Part shown: piece by piece, positions 44,869 through 53,335 of the stretch | Position numbering within the stretch: position 1 is the stretch's first letter | Layout: every line of letters starts with the position of its first letter | DNA from: Pseudomonas viciae | GTDB lineage: Bacteria > Pseudomonadota > Gammaproteobacteria > Pseudomonadales > Pseudomonadaceae | Reading direction: 5' to 3' | Assembly: GCF_004786035.1 (NCBI RefSeq) | Contig: NZ_CP035088.1 | Location: 3,880,001-3,944,000, forward strand | Length of the DNA stretch: 64,000 nt | Notes under the pieces: generated by a model | The model's input: the letters and a program-made list of their open reading frames with translations, nothing else | Database searches by the model: none | What the model was told of the DNA's origin: nothing | Translations under genes and position numbers: made by a program

Positions 44869-45156
44869 TCAACGCCAGTACTTTAACGCCCCTGCAAGCA
44901 CCAGTGCCCCAAAGCAGATCCACCCCGAAAATAACCACCGCCAGATCCGCCTGCGTGGAACGAAACCCACCCCCCTCACAAACGCCACGCTCATGGCTGC
45001 GAACAACGCGCTGGCCAGAGCATGATCGGCTTTCCCATCAGGGGTTGCGATCATGGGGGGATAAAGCGTGCAGGCCAGCATGATGGTCACTGCAATGATC
45101 AAACTCAGTACATGAATACGTGAGGACGGCTGGGCCGCGCAGAGGTGCGGCTTCAT
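44869..45156 (-). CDS. ybgE: Cyd operon protein YbgE family
   Basis: The 95-residue protein has three membrane segments and the characteristic loop VRGVGFVPRRRIWRWLF, which corresponds to the HGVGFRPQ region of E. coli YbgE. It is the last gene of the cytochrome bd operon and overlaps cydX by four bases (ATGA). Its role is unknown; it accompanies bd oxidase genes in many proteobacteria. Confidence 0.72.
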   Translation of the reverse strand: MKPHLCAAQPSSRIHVLSLIIAVTIMLACTLYPPMIATPDGKADHALASALFAAMSVAFVRGVGFVPRRRIWRWLFSGWICFGALVLAGALKYWR

Positions 45157-45275
45157 CGCGGCGCCTCGTCACTATCACTCAAGGCTCGACCCGCCTCGTT
45201 CTCGCCCCACATCGCATTCAATATCGCCAGTAGTAACGCAAAACCGACGCCTAGCATCCAGGCGAAATACCACAT
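45153..45275 (-). CDS. cydX: Cytochrome bd oxidase small subunit CydX
   Basis: The 40-residue protein begins MWYFAWMLGVGFALLLAILN, nearly the start of E. coli CydX (MWYFAWILG), and is a single membrane helix with a short acidic tail. It stabilises the CydAB haem centres. The ATG at 45275 is chosen; a longer reading frame upstream of it overlaps cydB and is not CydX-like. It lies 22 bases after cydB. Confidence 0.88.
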   Translation of the reverse strand: MWYFAWMLGVGFALLLAILNAMWGENEAGRALSDSDEAPR

Positions 45276-45297
45276 GTCTTTGACTCCTTTGCAGGCA

Positions 45298-46434
45298 CTA
45301 GTAGGCTGAATGTTCGTTGGCTTTGATCTGTGCAACGGTGACCTTGCCGCGCATGACGCGGTACGCCCAGGAGGTGTAAAGGACAATCAGTGGCATGAAG
45401 ATCAACGTGGCCCAGAACATGATGGCCAGGCTCAGATGACTGGAGACGCTGTCCCATACCGTGAGGCTCGCCGCTGGCATCGTTGATGACGGCATGACGA
45501 AGGGAAACATCGATACGCCTGCGGTGCTGATGACACCGACCACCGCAAGCGATGAGGCGACAAATGCTGAAAGCGTACGGCGCATCACCAGCAACAGCGC
45601 GGCACCGGCTGCGCCAGCCAAGCCCAGCGCCGGCAACAGCCACAGCGCCGGATAATGGCCATAGTTAGCCATCCAGGCCCCCGCCTCTCTCACGACCGAT
45701 TTGTTGAGAATGTCAGGCAACCCGGCGGTATCCACCACCGACGCAATGCGATAGCCCTCAATCCATTGCAACCAGATACCGGCAACGATGAATGAACACA
45801 CCAGCACTATCGCAGCGCCCACCGCGCCTGTTATAGCCCTGGACTGAATGCCCCCCTCAGTGCGATGGGCCAGATACGCGCCGCCCTGCAGGGTAATCAT
45901 GGCGCTGCTTACGATGCCGGTCAGCAGCGCGAAAGGGTTGAGCAATTGCCAGAAACTGCCGGTGTACGTCGACACCAGGTATTGATCGAAGTGAAACGGG
46001 ACCCCCAGCAGCAAATTGCCAAACGCGATCCCGAACACCAACGGCGGCACCGCCCCGCCGACGAAAAGCCCCCAATCCCAGGTACTGCGCCAGGCAGGGT
46101 TGTGGATCTTGCTGCGATAGTCAAAACCCACCGGGCGGAAAAACAATGCCCAGAGGACCAGGATCATCGCCCAGTAGAATCCGCTGAATGCGGTGGCATA
46201 CACCACCGGCCAGGCGGCGAACAGCGCGCCGCCGGCCGTGATGAACCAGACCTGATTCCCATCCCAATGCGGTCCCACGGTATTGATGACGACGCGGCGC
46301 TCCATGTCATTGCGGCCAACAAACGGCAGCAGCGTACCCACGCCCATATCGTGGCCGTCCATGATGGCGAAACCTATCAACAGGACGCCGACCAGCGCCC
46401 ACCAGATAATCTTCAGGGTGAAGTAATCAAGCAT
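45298..46434 (-). CDS. cydB: Cytochrome bd ubiquinol oxidase subunit II
   Basis: The 378-residue protein has eight to nine membrane segments and the CydB markers WWALVGVLLIGFAIMDGHDMGVG in pieces (AIMDGHDMGV), GPHWDGNQVWFITAGGA and RPVGFDYRSK. Its length and pattern match the E. coli CydB (379 residues), not the shorter CioB of pseudomonads. Its start overlaps the cydA stop by eight bases. It forms the quinol oxidase with CydA and CydX. Confidence 0.92.
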   Translation of the reverse strand: MLDYFTLKIIWWALVGVLLIGFAIMDGHDMGVGTLLPFVGRNDMERRVVINTVGPHWDGNQVWFITAGGALFAAWPVVYATAFSGFYWAMILVLWALFFRPVGFDYRSKIHNPAWRSTWDWGLFVGGAVPPLVFGIAFGNLLLGVPFHFDQYLVSTYTGSFWQLLNPFALLTGIVSSAMITLQGGAYLAHRTEGGIQSRAITGAVGAAIVLVCSFIVAGIWLQWIEGYRIASVVDTAGLPDILNKSVVREAGAWMANYGHYPALWLLPALGLAGAAGAALLLVMRRTLSAFVASSLAVVGVISTAGVSMFPFVMPSSTMPAASLTVWDSVSSHLSLAIMFWATLIFMPLIVLYTSWAYRVMRGKVTVAQIKANEHSAY

Positions 46435-47998
46435 GGTGCAGCTCCTTCAACTTGGCGTCGTAGACATAACGGCCTGTACCCAGGCTGCCGGGCCCCTGGC
46501 GGGCGAACTTGACCATCAGGAACATTTCCACCATCAGCAGTACGGTGTAGAAAACAACGAACCCGGCCAGCGAGCCGTACAGGTTGTTGACGCTGAGGGT
46601 GGAGACGCTCATGTGGGTCGGCAGTACGCCGTAGATGGTCCAGGGTTGGCGACCGTATTCGGCAACAAACCAGCCCAGCTCGCAGGCGAGCCATGGCGCA
46701 GGCAGCATGAAAAGAGCCCCGCGCAGTAACCAGCGATGGTGTGTAGAACCGGACTTCAAGGTGCTCCAGAATGCCAGCCCGAAAAGCATCAGCATGGCAA
46801 AACCAAGGCCCACCATAATGCGAAATGCCCAGAACATCGGCGTCACGCGTGGAACGCTATCGTTAACGGCCGTTTCGATGATTGCCGGCGTCGCCTGGTT
46901 GACGTCCTGGACATAACGTTTGAGCAGCAAGCCGAAACCCAGATCAGCCTTATAGGCTTCGAAGGTGTTGAGTGCGACGGGATCGCCGCGATTTGCCCTC
47001 AGTGTTTCAAGGGCATTGACGGCGGTAATACCGCGAATGATTCGAGCGCGGTTTTTCTCCTTGATGTCGTGAATACCCGGAATCTGTTTGCTGACCGAGC
47101 GGGTTCCAATCAGCCCCATCAGCCAGGGCACCTCGACTTCCCAATTGTTCCTGGACTCAGCTTCATTGATGCTCGCCACCAGGGTCAGGCCGGCCGGTGC
47201 GGGTTTTGTCTCCCACATGGCTTCCATGGCGGCCATTTTGGTTTGCTGCGCTTCACCCACCGTGTAGCCGGACTCATCCCCCAGCACTATCACGCTCAAG
47301 ACAGAAGCCAACCCGAAAGCCGCCGCCACCCGAAAGCTGCGTTTGGCAAACTCGACGTCACGACGCTTGAGCAAATACCAACTGGAAATCGACAATACAA
47401 ACATCGAGCCAGTGACATAACCCGCCGAAACGGTATGCACGAACTTGGCTTGGGCCACCGGATTGAAAACCACTGTCCAGAAATCGACCATCTCCATGCG
47501 CATGGTGATGTAGCTGAACTCTGAACCCACCGGATTCTGCATCCATCCGTTGGCAATCAGGATCCACAGCGCCGACAGGTTCGTACCAATCGCCATCAGC
47601 AATGTGACCAGCAAGTGATGCTGCTTCTTCAGACGGTCCCAACCAAAAAAGAACAGGCCGATCATGGTGGACTCGAGAAAGAACGCCATCAGGCCCTCAA
47701 TCGCCAGGGGGGCGCCGAAGATGTCGCCGACGTAGTGCGAGTAGTACGCCCAGTTGGTACCGAACTGAAACTCCAGCGTGATCCCTGTCGTCACCCCCAA
47801 AGCGAAGTTGATGCCGAACAGCTTGCCCCAGAAGCGTGTCATGTCTTTCCAGATGACATTGCCGGTCATGACATAGACGCTTTCCATGATGACCAGCAGC
47901 CAGACCATGCCCACGGTGAGCGGTACAAAAAGAAAGTGATAAAGCGCAGTGGCTGCAAATTGCAGCCGTGACAGGTCCACCAGTTGTTCTGAAATCAC
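46427..47998 (-). CDS. cydA: Cytochrome bd ubiquinol oxidase subunit I, long Q-loop type
   Basis: The 523-residue protein matches E. coli CydA (522 residues). It has LSRLQFAATALYHFLFVPLT with haem ligand H21, NWAYYSHYVGDIFGAPLAIE, NGWMQNPVG, VLGDESGY and EYGRQPW. The long quinol-binding loop is present, which separates it from the short-loop CioA/CIO oxidases usual in Pseudomonas. The GTG at 47998 overlaps the stop of cydP (GTGA). The oxidase reduces oxygen to water with high affinity; such enzymes tolerate sulfide and NO. The operon is next to a sulfane-sulfur-responsive regulator. Confidence 0.94.
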   Translation of the reverse strand: MISEQLVDLSRLQFAATALYHFLFVPLTVGMVWLLVIMESVYVMTGNVIWKDMTRFWGKLFGINFALGVTTGITLEFQFGTNWAYYSHYVGDIFGAPLAIEGLMAFFLESTMIGLFFFGWDRLKKQHHLLVTLLMAIGTNLSALWILIANGWMQNPVGSEFSYITMRMEMVDFWTVVFNPVAQAKFVHTVSAGYVTGSMFVLSISSWYLLKRRDVEFAKRSFRVAAAFGLASVLSVIVLGDESGYTVGEAQQTKMAAMEAMWETKPAPAGLTLVASINEAESRNNWEVEVPWLMGLIGTRSVSKQIPGIHDIKEKNRARIIRGITAVNALETLRANRGDPVALNTFEAYKADLGFGLLLKRYVQDVNQATPAIIETAVNDSVPRVTPMFWAFRIMVGLGFAMLMLFGLAFWSTLKSGSTHHRWLLRGALFMLPAPWLACELGWFVAEYGRQPWTIYGVLPTHMSVSTLSVNNLYGSLAGFVVFYTVLLMVEMFLMVKFARQGPGSLGTGRYVYDAKLKELHHA

Positions 47999-48171
47999 TT
48001 GCTTGCCCCTTGAGCCGAGGTGGGTACGCCGAACCTTTCGCCGATGGTGTTCGAGTCGACGCTGACGCGCGAATCCCGGACGAACACCCACCACAGCACT
48101 GTCAGCACAATCAGCTTGATCAGTACTGCTGTGAGCAAATGGCGCCGCAGTCGTTTATCGGAAATAGTCAT
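47995..48171 (-). CDS. cydP: Cytochrome bd operon small protein CydP
   Basis: This 58-residue reading frame starts at ATG 48171 and ends in TGA overlapping the cydA GTG. The protein begins MTISDKRLRRHLLTAVLIK, has one membrane helix (about 13-32, ending LWWVFV) and then a polar tail with VDSNTIGERFG. This is the pattern of the CydP small subunit family found just upstream of cydA in Pseudomonas and Neisseria. No Shine-Dalgarno is seen before the ATG. A sigma-54 promoter ends only a few bases upstream, so the message may be almost leaderless. Confidence 0.72.
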   Translation of the reverse strand: MTISDKRLRRHLLTAVLIKLIVLTVLWWVFVRDSRVSVDSNTIGERFGVPTSAQGASK

Positions 48172-48180
48172 GACGGGGCA

Positions 48181-48199
48181 TTAGCACGCGTCATGCCAA
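48181..48199 (-). promoter_or_regulatory. Sigma-54 (-24/-12) promoter of the cyd operon
   Basis: On the minus strand TTGGCATGACGCGTGCTAA gives GG-N10-GC with a close match to TTGGCAC-N5-TTGCT. The GG is at 48197-48196 and the GC at 48185-48184. The predicted transcript start is about 48172, one base before the cydP ATG. The candidate activator is FisR, encoded next door. Confidence 0.65.
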
Positions 48200-48284
48200 A
48201 GGCAGGAAATCAGATTTTTTATTGATATAACAATAAGTTAGAAACCGGCGCTCAGTACGCCGGGTACCCGGAAAGGAAAAAGTC

Positions 48285-48310
48285 CTGCCAGGGTGGCAGT
48301 CAATGGCAGT
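48285..48310. promoter_or_regulatory. Candidate FisR enhancer site for the cyd operon
   Basis: CTGCCAGGGTGGCAG (48285-48299) is an inverted repeat and a further TGGCAGT follows at 48304. Its centre is about 120 bases upstream of the predicted cyd transcript start. The same half-sites appear upstream of the persulfide dioxygenase promoter. The link to FisR is inference. Confidence 0.5.
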
Positions 48311-48325
48311 CAGGGCTGACGGCCT

Positions 48326-49645
48326 TCAGGACAAACCTTGTTCTTTCAGTCGCCTGTACAACGTACGTTCACTCACACCCAAGTGTTCAGCCAGTTCGCT
48401 ACGCGTACCTTTAAAAGTTGCCAGCACCTGCGCCAATGTCCTGCTGTCGAGCACTGGCGTAGCCAATGGGCTGGACACCGCGGTAGCCTGGGGTAACTGC
48501 ACCGAGTGGATCACGCCGTCATCGGCGAACAGGCTGGCCCTTTCCAGAACATTACGCAGCTCACGGATATTGCCCGGCCAGGAAAACTGCTGCAGCTGCT
48601 TCAAGGCAGCGGAGTCGATAGTCAGCCGGCGCTTGCCTCTACCGGCACGTTGCAGGAACGAATGTACCAGCAAGCTGATGTCTTCCACCCGGTTACGCAA
48701 AGGGGGTAAGTGAATGGGAAAAACGCTGATGCGGTAGTACAGGTCTTGCCTGAACTCACCGGTTTCCACCATTTTCTCCAAAGGTTTGTGGGTCGCCGCC
48801 ACCAGCCTGAAATTGGCATGCAGGGTCTCGACACTGCCAACACGGCGATAGGTTCCAGACTCAATCAACCGCAGCAATTTCACCTGCATGGTCAGCGGGA
48901 CGTCACCGATCTCATCAAGAAACAACGTTCCGCCCTGGGCCGTTTCAACCAGGCCCGGCTTGCGCGTTGTGGCCCCCGTGAACGCCCCCTTTTCATGACC
49001 GAACAGCTCGCTCTCGAACAACGTTTCGGTCAACCCGGAGCAATCGACCACCACAAAGGGTCCCGAGGCACGTTCACTGGTTTCATGAACCGCCCTGGCG
49101 AACAGTTCCTTGCCTGTGCCGGACTCTCCCAGCAACAACACCGGCAACATCGATGGCGCGACTCGCTGCAGTTCTGACAGCGCCTGGTTGAAGGCCGGTG
49201 AATGGCCTACCAAGCCCTCATTGCTGGGCCGGGCTGACGCGCTGCGCACCAGGGTCAACCGTTCCACGTAAGCGGTGATATCGCCGTGCTCATCCAGGAT
49301 CGGGCGCAGCTCCACATCAACGTGCTCAGGTCCACGGGGGGTGTGGTGGATGTGCAAGACCCGATCCGGGCCGCGCATTTCCTTGGCCTTTTTCATCGGG
49401 CAGTGCTCACCGGCCTGATCGCAAGGGACATCGTAGTGATGGGAAATCCGATAGCACTTATGACCGATAAAGGATTTGTCGGCACTGCCGAACTGACGCA
49501 GGTAAGCCGTATTCGCTGCCAGGATGTTGTAATCGGGATCAAGCACGATCATCGGATGAGGCTCGTGCTCGAGAAACGAGACCAGGGACTGCACCTGGTC
49601 CGGATGCGGAAGATGTTCTTGGGTGGACGGCAGGATGTTGATCAT
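48326..49645 (-). CDS. fisR: FisR-type sulfane-sulfur-responsive sigma-54 activator
   Basis: The 439-residue protein has an N-terminal PAS-like sensor (about 20-130), an AAA+ sigma-54 interaction domain (about 140-370; [30 protein letters not shown]) and a Fis-type helix-turn-helix (about 400-437). The sensor holds C64, C75 and C82 in [19 protein letters not shown]. This spacing (11 and 7) is the same as C53, C64 and C71 of FisR from Cupriavidus, which sense sulfane sulfur and activate persulfide dioxygenase and SQR genes. It is divergent from those genes here. Its gene also lies beside the cyd operon promoter. Confidence 0.9.
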   Translation of the reverse strand: MINILPSTQEHLPHPDQVQSLVSFLEHEPHPMIVLDPDYNILAANTAYLRQFGSADKSFIGHKCYRISHHYDVPCDQAGEHCPMKKAKEMRGPDRVLHIHHTPRGPEHVDVELRPILDEHGDITAYVERLTLVRSASARPSNEGLVGHSPAFNQALSELQRVAPSMLPVLLLGESGTGKELFARAVHETSERASGPFVVVDCSGLTETLFESELFGHEKGAFTGATTRKPGLVETAQGGTLFLDEIGDVPLTMQVKLLRLIESGTYRRVGSVETLHANFRLVAATHKPLEKMVETGEFRQDLYYRISVFPIHLPPLRNRVEDISLLVHSFLQRAGRGKRRLTIDSAALKQLQQFSWPGNIRELRNVLERASLFADDGVIHSVQLPQATAVSSPLATPVLDSRTLAQVLATFKGTRSELAEHLGVSERTLYRRLKEQGLS

Positions 49646-49679
49646 CGCGGCTCCGGTGCATAGTCCTGGCTAAACTGAC

Positions 49680-49715
49680 ACTGCCACTATGCCAACAAAT
49701 ACTGCCAGTGGCAGT
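49680..49715. promoter_or_regulatory. Candidate FisR enhancer site for the persulfide dioxygenase operon
   Basis: ACTGCCAGTGGCAGT (49701-49715) is a perfect 7-1-7 inverted repeat, and another ACTGCCA occurs at 49680-49686. The centre is about 130 bases before the predicted transcript start of the operon. The half-site is the same as at 48285-48310. Confidence 0.55.
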
Positions 49716-49811
49716 ACCTTTGTATCAACGCGCGTAAAGACATCGCACGAAAGAGCATTAAAAACTAATAAAATCAAATAGTTGAGTGTAATCCTCGCTT
49801 TGATCATGGCA

Positions 49812-49827
49812 TGGCAGACTTATTGCT
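49812..49827 (+). promoter_or_regulatory. Sigma-54 (-24/-12) promoter of the sulfide oxidation operon
   Basis: TGGCAGACTTATTGCT has GG (49813-49814) and GC (49825-49826) separated by ten bases, close to TGGCAC-N5-TTGCT. It predicts transcription from about 49838, 35 bases before the ATG. The adjacent FisR gene encodes the matching activator. Confidence 0.75.
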
Positions 49828-49872
49828 GTATGTATTCTTTGAGCGGCTGCTACAGTCCTGAGGAGGCAAGTC

Positions 49873-50751
49873 ATGACCGTAAAATTGCACGTCGAAGGGT
49901 TCTTCGATCCTGAGACCCACACTGTCAGTTATCTTGTGCTGGATGAATCGACCGGTTACTGCGCCTTGGTCGACAGCGTCCTGGATTACGACCCAAAGTC
50001 GGGCCGTACCACGACGTCGTCTGCCGACAAGTTAATGGCCCGGGTGGCGACGTTGAACGCTACGGTCCAATGGATTCTCGAAACCCACGTCCATGCCGAC
50101 CACCTCACCGCCGCACCCTATTTGAAGGAAAAGCTCGGCGGTAACATCGGTATCGGCAGCCACATTGCCGCGGTGCAGGAAGTCTTTGGCACCCTGTTCA
50201 ATACCGGTGGCGACATGGCCCGCGATGGAAGCCAGTTCGATCACCTGTTTGTCGATGACGAACCTTTCATGATCGGTGCATTGCAATGTCGCGCGCTTCA
50301 TACACCGGGCCATACCCCGGCCTGCATGACGTACGTCATCAGCGACGGCCTGGAAACGGCTGCATTCATCGGCGACACCTTGTTCATGCCCGACTACGGT
50401 ACCGCACGATGCGATTTTCCGGGTGGTGACGCCCGCGCGTTGTTCCAATCCATCAACAAGGTGTTGAGCCTGCCGGCCAACACCGTGCTCTACACCTGCC
50501 ACGATTATCAGCCCGGTGGCCGCGAGGTGCAGTTTGCCAGCACGGTTGCCGAACAACGCGCCGACAACGTCCATGTCCGTAACGGCATCAGTGAAGAAGC
50601 CTTTGTCGCAATGCGCACCAAGCGTGACGCTTTGATGGACATGCCGACGCTGATCCTGCCATCGGTGCAAGTCAACATGCGCGCCGGCCACTTTCCCGAG
50701 CCTGAATCCAACGGCACGCGCTATCTCAAGATCCCGCTCAACGTGCTCTGA
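49873..50751 (+). CDS. pdo: Persulfide dioxygenase, ETHE1-like
   Basis: The 292-residue product is a metallo-beta-lactamase-fold enzyme. It has metal motif THVHADHL (H72, H74, D76, H77), HTPGHTPACMTY and the persulfide dioxygenase signature ARCDFPGGDARAL, followed by CHDYQPGGRE. It oxidises glutathione persulfide with oxygen to sulfite and glutathione. GAGGAGG-like GGAGGCAAGTC precedes the ATG. It is the first gene of a nine-gene operon behind the sigma-54 promoter. Confidence 0.93.
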   Translation: MTVKLHVEGFFDPETHTVSYLVLDESTGYCALVDSVLDYDPKSGRTTTSSADKLMARVATLNATVQWILETHVHADHLTAAPYLKEKLGGNIGIGSHIAAVQEVFGTLFNTGGDMARDGSQFDHLFVDDEPFMIGALQCRALHTPGHTPACMTYVISDGLETAAFIGDTLFMPDYGTARCDFPGGDARALFQSINKVLSLPANTVLYTCHDYQPGGREVQFASTVAEQRADNVHVRNGISEEAFVAMRTKRDALMDMPTLILPSVQVNMRAGHFPEPESNGTRYLKIPLNVL

Positions 50752-50789
50752 CGCTCCCTAAAAGAAAAACTTCCCGATCGGAGACATTT

Positions 50790-52460
50790 ATGGACATCCG
50801 CCACCTTGCGCCCGGCTTATCGGTTTCAGAGCAGATTTTTCCCAATCAGTTGAATGAACTCAAAAATGCCGGCTTTCGCGCCATCATTTGTAACCGTCCG
50901 GACGGTGAAGGCAGCGATCAACCGTTGTTTGCCGAGATCAAACGTGTGGCTCAAGCGATGGGCATTGAAGCCCACTATCTGCCCGCCGAGTCCGGCAAGG
51001 TCACGGACGAACAAGGCGTAGCGTTCGCCAAGTTGCTTGAAACAGTGCCGAAACCAATATTGGCCTATTGCCGTTCCGGCATGCGCTCGACAACGATGTG
51101 GGCGCTGTCGCAAGCCGGGCACCAACCGTTGCCACAGATCGTCGACACAGCCAAAAAGGCCGGGTTCGACATGAAAGGCGTCATTCGCCGCATTGCCAAT
51201 AACGGACGCACGCCGGTCGAAGTGGCCGAGGCCGAACACGCCGTGGTGATTATCGGTGGCGGCGCCGCGGGCATCGCCACGGCATCGAGTTTACTGGCCC
51301 GCGAACCAGGACTCGACATTGCCATCATCGACCCGGCGGATGTGCACTACTACCAGCCTGGCTGGACGCTGGTCGGCGGCGGGGTCTTCGAAGCCTCCCA
51401 AACAGCCCACACCATGGGCGCGACCATTCCCCGTGGCGTGCACTGGATCAAGTCCGCGGTAGCGGCTTTCGAACCGGACAGAAATGCCGTCATTCTCGAC
51501 GGCTGCAGAGTCGTCCGCTACGAACAACTGATCGTGTGCCCAGGCCTCAAACTCAACTGGCATGCCATTGAAGGTTTATCGGACACCCTGGGGCGAAACG
51601 GTGTGACGTCCAACTATCTGTACCACCTGGCGCCCTATACCTGGGAACTGGTGCGACAACTGCGCGGTGGACAAGCCGTGTTCACGCAACCCCCCATGCC
51701 GATCAAGTGTGCCGGTGCCCCACAAAAAGCCATGTACTTGTCTGCCGACCACTGGCGGCGCGAAGGCGTGCTGGGGGATATCGAGATCGATTTCTGCAGT
51801 GCCGCGACGGTGCTGTTCGGTGTTCCCGACTACGTGCCCGCCTTGATGAAGTACATCCACGCCTACGGCATCGACTTGAATTTCGGCGACACCCTGACGA
51901 GCGTCAATGGTCCCGAGCGCACGGCCACCTTCAGTTGCGTCGGGCCCGATGGCAGCTCTCACCCTGTCACCCGCGACTTCGACCTGCTTCATGTGGTGCC
52001 GCCACAGGTTGCGCCGGACTTTATTCGTGTCAGCCCCCTCGCGGATGCGGCAGGATGGCTTGACGTCGATCCTGCAACCCTGCGCCACAAAGGGTGGGCG
52101 AATGTCCACGCGCTGGGAGACGCGGCCAATACCAGCAACGCTAAAACCGCAGCGGCGGCGCGCAAGCAGGCCCCCGTGGTCGCCCATAACGTGCTGGCGG
52201 CGATGGGCAAGGCCGAGGGCTGCGCCCAATACGACGGCTACGGTTCCTGCCCGCTGACGGTGGAACGGGGCAAGATCGTCCTCGCCGAATTCACCTATGG
52301 CGGTAAGGTTGCCCCCAGTTTCCCATCCTGGCTGATTGACGGAACCCGCCCCTCGCGGCTGGCGTGGCTGCTCAAAGAGCGGATCCTGCCGCCCCTGTAT
52401 TGGAAGGGAATGCTCAAGGGCCATGAGTGGCTGGCAAAACCCGAGTTGGCGGACCTATGA
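50790..52460 (+). CDS. DUF442 sulfurtransferase/phosphatase-like domain fused to sulfide:quinone oxidoreductase
   Basis: The 556-residue protein joins two enzymes. Residues 1-140 are a DUF442 (BLH-type) domain with AYCRSGMRSTT (C94), a fold related to tyrosine phosphatase and rhodanese. Residues 150-556 are a type II SQR flavoprotein with VVIIGGGAAGIA for FAD, catalytic-type C307 in KCAGAPQK and C487 in GSCPLTV. SQR oxidises sulfide to a persulfide and reduces quinone. The fusion may transfer the sulfane sulfur to a thiol, which the neighbouring dioxygenase then oxidises. It lies 38 bases after pdo. Confidence 0.92.
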   Translation: MDIRHLAPGLSVSEQIFPNQLNELKNAGFRAIICNRPDGEGSDQPLFAEIKRVAQAMGIEAHYLPAESGKVTDEQGVAFAKLLETVPKPILAYCRSGMRSTTMWALSQAGHQPLPQIVDTAKKAGFDMKGVIRRIANNGRTPVEVAEAEHAVVIIGGGAAGIATASSLLAREPGLDIAIIDPADVHYYQPGWTLVGGGVFEASQTAHTMGATIPRGVHWIKSAVAAFEPDRNAVILDGCRVVRYEQLIVCPGLKLNWHAIEGLSDTLGRNGVTSNYLYHLAPYTWELVRQLRGGQAVFTQPPMPIKCAGAPQKAMYLSADHWRREGVLGDIEIDFCSAATVLFGVPDYVPALMKYIHAYGIDLNFGDTLTSVNGPERTATFSCVGPDGSSHPVTRDFDLLHVVPPQVAPDFIRVSPLADAAGWLDVDPATLRHKGWANVHALGDAANTSNAKTAAAARKQAPVVAHNVLAAMGKAEGCAQYDGYGSCPLTVERGKIVLAEFTYGGKVAPSFPSWLIDGTRPSRLAWLLKERILPPLYWKGMLKGHEWLAKPELADL

Positions 52461-52488
52461 AATCGGACTTGAACGCCAGGAGAACAAG

Positions 52489-53292
52489 ATGATGAGCGTC
52501 TTGCTACTGGGCTTCACCGTGGGGGTGATTCTGGCGCTGACCGGCGCGGGTGGAGGCATACTCGCGGTCCCGTTCCTGGTGTTTGGTGTGGGATTAAGCA
52601 TGGCCGAAGCCGGGCCTATTGGTCTACTCGCCGTGGGTTTAGCCGCCACCCTGGGCGCCGTGATGGGGCTCAAAAACGGCATCGTACGCTATAAAGCCGC
52701 ACTTCTGACCGCCGGGGCGGGGATCGTCTGCTCCCCCGTCGGCTTGTGGTTGGCTCAACGTACTCCCAACGCCCCCTTGACGATCATGTTTGCCCTTTTG
52801 CTGATGTACGTGGCTTGGCGGGCCTTTCAAAAATCACGGCCTGCGCACGCGCGGGCAAAGGCATCTGGCAGGGGCAAGCCACCGCCCTGTGTCCTGGATG
52901 AGAACCGCGGCAAACTGAACTGGACCGGCCCCTGTGCCTGGGCGCTCACCGCTTCCGGCGTGGTCGCAGGGGTGCTTTCCGGCTTGCTCGGAGTCGGCGG
53001 TGGTTTCGTCATGGTCCCGGCGCTGCAGCGCTACACCAATTTGACCACGCAGTCGGTGCTCGCCACGTCGCTGACGGTGATTGCACTGGTTTCCATGTCG
53101 GGGGTTGTGGCGAGTTCGGCGGCCGGTCACTTGCAATGGGCGGTAGCCGTGCCATTTTCCATTGGCGCACTCAGCGGCATGCTTGGCGGGCGCTTGATTG
53201 CGGCCAGGTTGCCGGAACCCTACTTGCAAAAAGGCTTTGCCCTGGTCTCTACGCTGGTGGCGGTGGCCCTGCTGGTAAAAGTCCTGGGTTGA
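52489..53292 (+). CDS. TauE/SafE-family sulfite exporter
   Basis: The 267-residue protein has eight predicted membrane segments in two TauE repeats (LTGAGGGILAVPFLVFGVGLS in pieces at 15-35, and LLGVGGGFVMVPAL at about 165). It also carries a lysine/arginine-rich cytoplasmic loop near 105-125. It probably exports sulfite made by the persulfide dioxygenase. AGGAG six bases before ATG 52489 supports the start. It is the third gene of the operon. Confidence 0.87.
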   Translation: MMSVLLLGFTVGVILALTGAGGGILAVPFLVFGVGLSMAEAGPIGLLAVGLAATLGAVMGLKNGIVRYKAALLTAGAGIVCSPVGLWLAQRTPNAPLTIMFALLLMYVAWRAFQKSRPAHARAKASGRGKPPPCVLDENRGKLNWTGPCAWALTASGVVAGVLSGLLGVGGGFVMVPALQRYTNLTTQSVLATSLTVIALVSMSGVVASSAAGHLQWAVAVPFSIGALSGMLGGRLIAARLPEPYLQKGFALVSTLVAVALLVKVLG

Positions 53293-53335
53293 ACCCTGTC
53301 GTGGAATAGCAACGATTGTGTATCGGAGAACGCTC

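Noticed and set aside
45276..45386. Longer version of cydX
   Set aside because: The upstream extension overlaps cydB and lacks family similarity; MWYFAW at 45275 is the known CydX start.
48220..48235. Possible FNR box (TTGATATAACAATAA) upstream of the cyd operon
   Set aside because: Only one half-site matches; the second half has the wrong sequence and spacing. The -24/-12 promoter is a better explanation.
49646..49740. Sigma-54 promoter for fisR itself on the minus strand
   Set aside because: TTGGCATAGTGGCAGTG has GG but the second element is GT at the right spacing, not GC.
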